Shown here piece after piece: positions 6,121 through 10,077 of a stretch of DNA of 10,077 nt. The notes under the pieces are model-generated. The model ran no database searches. It worked only from the letters and a program-made list of their open reading frames with translations, and was not told where the DNA came from. The position numbers and the translations under genes are program-made. The stretch covers positions 1 to 10,077 of the forward strand of contig CALKUW010000244.1 in NCBI GenBank assembly GCA_937996585.1, in the 5' to 3' direction. The DNA is from an uncultured Flavobacteriales bacterium. GTDB taxonomy: Bacteria > Bacteroidota > Bacteroidia > Flavobacteriales_D > Sanyastnellaceae. The number at the start of each line of letters is the position of its first letter. Positions within the stretch are counted from its first letter, which is position 1.

Positions 6121-6825
6121 TCAGGGCAGGACTGCCAACAAATCCCGCAGATGGGCCACTGCGGCGACCGCGGGCGAGTCTGCCGGATACTCGCCGGTCG
6201 GATCGAAGTGGACGGCCCGCCACCCCGCCTCATGGGCGCCGACAATGTCCGCAGCGTGGTCGTCTCCGATCATCCAGCAGTCAACCGCCTTGGCTCCCGT
6301 CACAGCGAGGGCGGCATCGTAGCATGCCCGGGCGGGCTTCAAGTAACCGAGCTCCTCGCTGGTCAGCAGCCGATCGATATGTGCCGCGATGCCGGTATTC
6401 TCCACCTTGATGTGCTGGACCTCACTGAACCCATTGGTCAGGATGTGAATGTCATGTCCGCGCGACTTCAGGGCCTCGAGTACCTCGAGTGTCCCCGGCA
6501 GGAGGTGGCGCTGGTGCGGCCCCCGCTCGACGTATTGCCACCCCATGTGTTCCGCGAGCTGCGCATCCTCGATCCCATAGCCCCGCAAAGCGCGGAGGAA
6601 ACGCTCCGAACGAAGGACCTCTTTGGCCATCCTTCCCTCCCGGTAATCGGCCCAGCATTGGGCGTTCTCGCGCTGGTATATCGCATTGAAATCCTCGAAT
6701 CCCCCTTCGCCCTTCTCCGCCAGTCCGCAGTCCGCGTATAGCCCTTTGAGGGTCTCCATCGAGTTGCGCTCGAAATCCCAGAGGGTGCGGTCAAGGTCGA
6801 AGAAGAGTACGGCTGGTTGATTCAT
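6121..6825 (-). CDS. YjjG-like HAD-family phosphatase
   Basis: This 234-residue HAD-superfamily hydrolase resembles the YjjG group, which dephosphorylates non-canonical pyrimidine nucleotides. All four HAD motifs are present: motif I FFDLDRTLWD with nucleophile Asp10 and acid/base Asp12; motif II ILTNGF with Thr130; motif III Lys163 in YLKPARACYD; motif IV IGDDHAADIVGA with Asp188, Asp189 and Asp193. An all-alpha cap lies between motifs I and II (about 18-105), which fits subfamily I. No signal sequence is visible, so it is cytosolic. The start at 6825 lies six bases after the stop of the membrane-protein gene, which points to cotranscription in the minus-strand operon. The nucleotidase assignment is from family resemblance. 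Substrates of HAD enzymes are hard to predict, so a housecleaning role is only probable. Confidence 0.88.
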   Translation of the reverse strand: MNQPAVLFFDLDRTLWDFERNSMETLKGLYADCGLAEKGEGGFEDFNAIYQRENAQCWADYREGRMAKEVLRSERFLRALRGYGIEDAQLAEHMGWQYVERGPHQRHLLPGTLEVLEALKSRGHDIHILTNGFSEVQHIKVENTGIAAHIDRLLTSEELGYLKPARACYDAALAVTGAKAVDCWMIGDDHAADIVGAHEAGWRAVHFDPTGEYPADSPAVAAVAHLRDLLAVLP

Positions 6826-6831
6826 GGCGGT

Positions 6832-7266
6832 TCAGATCAAGGCAAGTGCTGACAAGGTCGTCAATGCCGCACTCCACAACACATAGGAGGCGATCATGAC
6901 CGGCAAGGTCAGCGCCCGGTTGTCGAAGTATTTGAAGGCGAGAAAGGCTCCGACGGGCACCCCAACCACACCACCGAGGAAGGCGATGCCGACCAGGCCG
7001 AAACGCTGCTTGATGCGCACGATCCTGCGGCGCCCGGGAGTGAAGGTGGGTTTTCCCTTGCTGCGGCGCACCCGCGAACGCCAGTCAAAGAGGCGGCGGA
7101 TGACCGGACGCATCAGGATGAGGCCGAGTACCGCACCCGCCACGGAGTGGCCGAAGGCCGACCACGGATCCATGCCCGCCGCAATCGCAGTGGAGGGCAT
7201 GATGATGAACTTCACGAAACTGAAGCCCACCCAGCCGATGGATTCGAGGATGAAAGTTGCATCCAT
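6832..7266 (-). CDS. Small multi-spanning inner-membrane protein, function unknown
   Basis: This 144-residue protein has hydrophobic segments at about 8-26, 38-54, 90-112 and 119-141. A strongly basic cytoplasmic loop of Arg/Lys residues lies between the second and third segments (57-88, including RRRIVRIKQRFG). The GLVGIAFLGG and GVPVGAFLA stretches, followed by a last helix ending in WSA, resemble uncharacterised small membrane proteins common in Bacteroidota and, more loosely, the small multidrug-export family (PF06695). I would not assign transport on this basis. The ATG at 7266 follows the deacetylase stop by two bases. A TTG two codons upstream would overlap that stop by four bases and is a less likely start. 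The HAD gene follows six bases after its stop. Confidence 0.75.
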   Translation of the reverse strand: MDATFILESIGWVGFSFVKFIIMPSTAIAAGMDPWSAFGHSVAGAVLGLILMRPVIRRLFDWRSRVRRSKGKPTFTPGRRRIVRIKQRFGLVGIAFLGGVVGVPVGAFLAFKYFDNRALTLPVMIASYVLWSAALTTLSALALI

Positions 7267-7268
7267 GG

Positions 7269-8585
7269 TCAAGCCAAAGGAAAGGCCTGATCACGGCTTT
7301 CGGAGCACGCTTGCAGAACGTTGGGATATACATCGGCCCAACCGGACCACATGCCTTCATCCGAAAGGCTCTCGTTGTGCCAGAGCAAGCGCACCGTGCC
7401 CCCTGTGGCTGCCGCTGCCTGGGCCAGTCTTTGAATGTGCCCCGGTGCAGCAGCCGGAGAAAGTCCCATGTAGAAACACAGCGTGGCGTCCATGGCCGTC
7501 ACCGGGTGCAACATGAGGGGGGTCAGGGCCTCCCGCTCGAGATCGTACCAGGGCCGAGGTCGGCTGAAGCCCCCCCGGAACCCCGCCAGTGCCGCATGTG
7601 CTTCTGTATGGTCCTCCCGGATGCCGAGGTCGATGAGGCGACGACGGGTCACACCGGGCACGAGGCGCAGGTAGTGCTGGCGCGCGGCGACGGGCTTCCT
7701 GCCCATGATGCGGCTGAAGGTGTCATGCTCTCGCTGGAGTGCGGCTATATCCTCGGCAGCGGCGTATCCGGGATGCCATTGGACGCTGCCTGGATGTTCA
7801 TCCTCCAGCCGGTGCATCAATGACTGCAACCTCGGGCTGGCCGCCGGCAGGCCCTTGTCGTGGGAACCGAACCGGGCCAACAGGAAGAACCACCGCGGCA
7901 TCAGCTCATGCTGGCGGTGCCATTCCGCAGCCTGCGCATACGTATCGTAGGGATCGGTCGAGCGGCCCCGGCAAGCCGACATCCGGCGGGCAGCACGGTT
8001 CCATTCACCTGTCAGGACATCCCTCCCCAAGGCCGCACCTGTCCGCCACAGGCCCTTGCCGACAAAGGCATAGGCACTGTCGACATCGAGGGAAGTCTCG
8101 AAGGCATACTCCTGCTTCAGGCGCGCCTCATGGGCCGCCCAATCCTCCCCCATCACGAACCGGCCGATCTCAAATGCCCACGCCTCGCATACCGGTCGAT
8201 TGGACCAGCCCCGCTCCACCGATTCACAGCCCGAAGGGTCGAATCTGCCGTGTTCATCGCGCTTGGCCGTTGGGACGTACTCTTCCATTCTGCTGCCCAT
8301 CCAGAAAATGAGTGCGAGCAGATCACCGCTCGATTCCTCCGGGGGCAGAGGACGAATCTCCTTCGATGCCAGGAGCCCCTCCGGTTGGATCCAATGCCCC
8401 GGCCCCTCCGGCTCCCCTCCATAGCGCAGTGTCCATGGATGGGCTTCCGCTTCCATGATCTCCGCGTCCCCTTTTTGCCACCCCATTCCAAGGACGGAAC
8501 CGAACGTCCACTCGAGCGCGGCTTCCAGCCGCGGCGTCCATTGCTCTGAATGGACCCATACCCGGGGGAGATCTGGAAACCGCAT
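7269..8585 (-). CDS. DUF7033-type polysaccharide deacetylase family protein
   Basis: The 438-residue protein resembles Bacteroidota polysaccharide deacetylase-family proteins with an N-terminal DUF7033 region (about 1-150) and a C-terminal NodB-like barrel (about 160-430). Recognisable blocks are TSLDVDSAYAFVGKG (164-178), DPYDTYAQ (211-218), the WHPGYAA metal-site region (270-276), ARQHYLRL (301-308), LGIREDHTEAHAALAGFRGG (320-339) and LWHNESLSD (401-409). Acidic residues Asp167/Asp169 and His271 could form the metal site. The usual second histidine of the NodB H-x3-H motif is not seen, although this sub-family often reads HPSYAS there. The expected role is N- or O-deacetylation of a surface glycan or its precursor. 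No signal peptide is evident, which suggests a cytoplasmic precursor step. The ATG at 8585 shares its A with the wecB stop (TGATG). The GTG one codon earlier is less likely. Confidence 0.85.
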   Translation of the reverse strand: MRFPDLPRVWVHSEQWTPRLEAALEWTFGSVLGMGWQKGDAEIMEAEAHPWTLRYGGEPEGPGHWIQPEGLLASKEIRPLPPEESSGDLLALIFWMGSRMEEYVPTAKRDEHGRFDPSGCESVERGWSNRPVCEAWAFEIGRFVMGEDWAAHEARLKQEYAFETSLDVDSAYAFVGKGLWRTGAALGRDVLTGEWNRAARRMSACRGRSTDPYDTYAQAAEWHRQHELMPRWFFLLARFGSHDKGLPAASPRLQSLMHRLEDEHPGSVQWHPGYAAAEDIAALQREHDTFSRIMGRKPVAARQHYLRLVPGVTRRRLIDLGIREDHTEAHAALAGFRGGFSRPRPWYDLEREALTPLMLHPVTAMDATLCFYMGLSPAAAPGHIQRLAQAAAATGGTVRLLWHNESLSDEGMWSGWADVYPNVLQACSESRDQAFPLA

Positions 8586-9706
8586 CACAACACGGATTCG
8601 AGGGCCGTCACAATCCTGTCGGCTGCGCGGCCTCCGCCGAAGAGCCCCGTTTGCTCGACGGTCGGGACTACCGACAGGGACAACATCCGATGCACCAAAG
8701 CTTGCTGGGCTTCGGGGTCCATCAAGGTGTGCGGATCAAACAGCGTTGAGGCCCCGATTTCAATCAACTCGGACCATTCCGTCGTGTCACGGAGCACAAC
8801 CGCGGATGTGCCCTGGAACCAGGCCTCCTTCTGGAGCCCGCCGGAATCCGTCAGTACCGCCCGGGCGTGGTAGAGGGCGGCTTGCATGTCCAGGTAGCCG
8901 ATGGGTCCGGGGTTCACCACACTTGACGGAAGGGAGAGACCGTGGGCTTCCATGCGCGCAGCCGTTCGGGGATGTACCGGGAAATAGGCCCAGCCTCCAG
9001 ATGCGGCACACCAATGCTCGAGGGCAGACAGTGCGCCCGCCAGCAGCTCCGGAGCATCCACGGTGGCCGGGCGGTGCAAGGTGACGACCAGGGCGGGCCC
9101 TTTGCCCTGCTGCCAGCCAGGCGGCTGGCGTTCAGCCGTGGATTTCCGTGCGGCAAGGGCCACATCCAGCATCACATCGCCCACCTCGACGATGCGTCCG
9201 GCATCCACTCCTTCCTTCAGCAGCTGCCCGGTCGGAATGGGCCCCGTCGTGAACAGGAGGTCGGACAGCCCATCGGTCAGGATGCGGTTGTGCTCCTCGG
9301 GCATACCGCGGTCACCACTTCTCAAGCCCGCTTCGACATGCAGGAGCGGCACACCGGCATGGTGGGCGGCCAGGGCACCGGCCAACGTGCTGTCCGTGTC
9401 GCCGTACACGATGACGGCCCGGGGATTGACCTTCTCGATTTCCCGGGCAATGCCCGTCATCATGTCGGCCATCCGCCGGGTCCGGCTTTCCTGGATCGGC
9501 TGCAGCTGCACGTCCGGCAGCTTGCCCCCCAATTCCCTCAGGAAATCCAACCCCATGACGTCGTCGGGGTGCTGCCCGGAATGCACGAGCCATTCGGTGC
9601 GGCCTCGCGCAGCCAGGGCCCGGGTCACCGCCACGGATTTGATGAACTGCGGACGGGCACCCGCCACGGTCAGGACATCAATGGGAGGATGTTTGGAAGG
9701 GGACAT
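8585..9706 (-). CDS. wecB: Non-hydrolysing UDP-GlcNAc-type 2-epimerase
   Basis: This 373-residue cytosolic enzyme has the WecB/WbpI family fold. It interconverts UDP-N-acetylglucosamine (or a diacetamido derivative) and its manno epimer, supplying ManNAc-type precursors for surface polysaccharides. Motifs seen: VAGARPQFIK (14-23, the ARPQ form of the N-terminal UDP-binding loop), HSGQHPDDVM (42-51), YGDTDSTLAG (101-110), HVEAGLRSGDRGMPEEHNR (123-141), VTLHRPATVD (208-217) with His211, and TDSGGLQKEA (286-295). These cover the acidic and histidine positions known from E. coli WecB. The ARPQ and HRP forms recall WbpI-like enzymes, so the substrate may be a modified UDP-sugar. The ATG at 9706 shares its A with the radC stop (TGATG), and a perfect -7-like box lies 19 bases upstream inside radC. 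The deacetylase follows with a second TGATG junction, which suggests a functional pair. The symbol is by family; the exact substrate is not certain. Confidence 0.92.
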   Translation of the reverse strand: MSPSKHPPIDVLTVAGARPQFIKSVAVTRALAARGRTEWLVHSGQHPDDVMGLDFLRELGGKLPDVQLQPIQESRTRRMADMMTGIAREIEKVNPRAVIVYGDTDSTLAGALAAHHAGVPLLHVEAGLRSGDRGMPEEHNRILTDGLSDLLFTTGPIPTGQLLKEGVDAGRIVEVGDVMLDVALAARKSTAERQPPGWQQGKGPALVVTLHRPATVDAPELLAGALSALEHWCAASGGWAYFPVHPRTAARMEAHGLSLPSSVVNPGPIGYLDMQAALYHARAVLTDSGGLQKEAWFQGTSAVVLRDTTEWSELIEIGASTLFDPHTLMDPEAQQALVHRMLSLSVVPTVEQTGLFGGGRAADRIVTALESVL

Positions 9707-10077
9707 CAGAGCAGCCGGGCATCTGCAAAACTAACATGCTCCATGCCCGCGATGATCACATGGTCAAGCACGGGAATGTCCAAAGCCTTTCCCGCTGCGC
9801 ACAAGCGGTCGGTCAGGGTCCGATCGGCGGCACTGGGCTTGGGATTGCCTGACGGATGGTTGTGCACCAGGACGACGGCAGCTGCCCGCACGGACAGGGC
9901 TTTCCTGAAGACCACCTTCGGGTCCACGACCGTACCCGATTGTCCACCCCTGGATATGAGCAGATCGGCGATGGCCGTATTGGCCCGGGAAAGGGCCAGC
10001 GCCCAGAACTCCTCCACATCAAGGTCGATGAGCCGGGGCCTGAAGCGGCTGACAATGTCGCGCGAACGGGCAATCCG
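9706..10077 (-). CDS. radC: RadC/JAB-domain protein, C-terminal part (cut by the window edge)
   Basis: The frame is open from the right edge to a TGA at 9706-9708. It gives 123 visible residues, and the gene continues outside the window. The part seen is the MPN/JAB metalloprotease-like domain of RadC: RIARSRDIVSRFRP, EEFWALALSRANTAI, GGQSGTVVDPKVVFRKAL, the JAMM-like HNHPSG (72-77 of the visible part; His72, His74, Ser76), Asp85 in PSAAD, and SFAD near the C-terminus. The glutamate of EEFW completes the expected metal site. An N-terminal helix-hairpin-helix region should lie upstream but is not visible. RadC is annotated as a DNA-repair protein, but its biochemical role is unsettled. It is probably the first visible gene of the minus-strand operon, joined to wecB by TGATG. 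A GTG at 10017 is an internal codon, not the start. Confidence 0.93.
   Translation of the reverse strand, partial: RIARSRDIVSRFRPRLIDLDVEEFWALALSRANTAIADLLISRGGQSGTVVDPKVVFRKALSVRAAAVVLVHNHPSGNPKPSAADRTLTDRLCAAGKALDIPVLDHVIIAGMEHVSFADARLL
9726..9733 (-). promoter_or_regulatory. Possible internal -7 promoter box upstream of wecB
   Basis: On the minus strand TAGTTTTG fits TAnnTTTG exactly. It lies 19 bases before the wecB ATG at 9706, inside the radC codons for SFAD. It would place a transcription start close to wecB. No -33 element is evident at the right distance, and the overlap with a conserved radC motif means the match could be coincidental. Confidence 0.3.

Noticed and set aside
6089..6223. 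45-residue N-terminal extension of the DUF3467 protein
   Set aside because: The extension is arginine-rich, has no match to the family, overlaps the end of the HAD gene, and is preceded by no start signal. The ATG at 6088 follows a promoter-like box and fits the family length.
7860..8549. Plus-strand open frame opposite the deacetylase gene
   Set aside because: The minus strand encodes a recognisable deacetylase with conserved blocks; the plus-strand translation has no such signature.

Overview
The window is GC-rich, gene-dense bacterial DNA that looks like a member of the Bacteroidota, probably a high-GC, Flavobacteriales-like lineage. Three signs point there. Several genes belong to families best known from that phylum: a BatA-type membrane protein, the TIGR02757/DUF2400 family, a DUF3467 protein, a DUF7033-type polysaccharide deacetylase and a dihydroorotase-like protein without metal ligands. 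Shine-Dalgarno sequences are not evident. Boxes resembling the phylum's -7 promoter element (TAnnTTTG) lie directly in front of start codons. No rRNA, tRNA, insertion sequence, CRISPR array or phage gene was seen, and no gap without a gene exceeds 80 bases.

Left part (1-2316): a truncated lipoprotein gene runs off the left edge on the minus strand. It diverges from a plus-strand gene that fuses a MnmD tRNA-modification methyltransferase to a Nudix hydrolase. That fusion converges on, and overlaps by 53 bases, a minus-strand TIGR02757 gene that may be related to helix-hairpin-helix DNA glycosylases. The TIGR02757 gene in turn diverges from batA across about 60 bases.

Middle (2317-5755): a two-gene plus-strand unit encodes the BatA-like, vWA-domain membrane protein and a dihydroorotase homologue whose metal-binding histidines are all replaced. 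It ends 9 bases from the minus-strand DUF3467 gene.

Right part (5765-10077): six minus-strand genes. Five of them (radC, wecB-like epimerase, deacetylase, small membrane protein, HAD phosphatase) are nearly contiguous, with two TGATG stop/start junctions and gaps of 2 and 6 bases, and so probably form one operon. The DUF3467 gene follows after 32 bases with its own promoter-like box. The epimerase and deacetylase suggest synthesis or remodelling of a surface glycan containing N-acetylated sugars. radC, the HAD enzyme and the tRNA-modification fusion are housekeeping or nucleotide-related functions.

No clear new multi-gene system was found. The items most worth following up are the MnmD-Nudix fusion, the pseudo-dihydroorotase next to batA, the EndoIII-like motif in the TIGR02757 protein, and the repeated placement of promoter boxes 4-7 bases before start codons, which implies leaderless transcripts.
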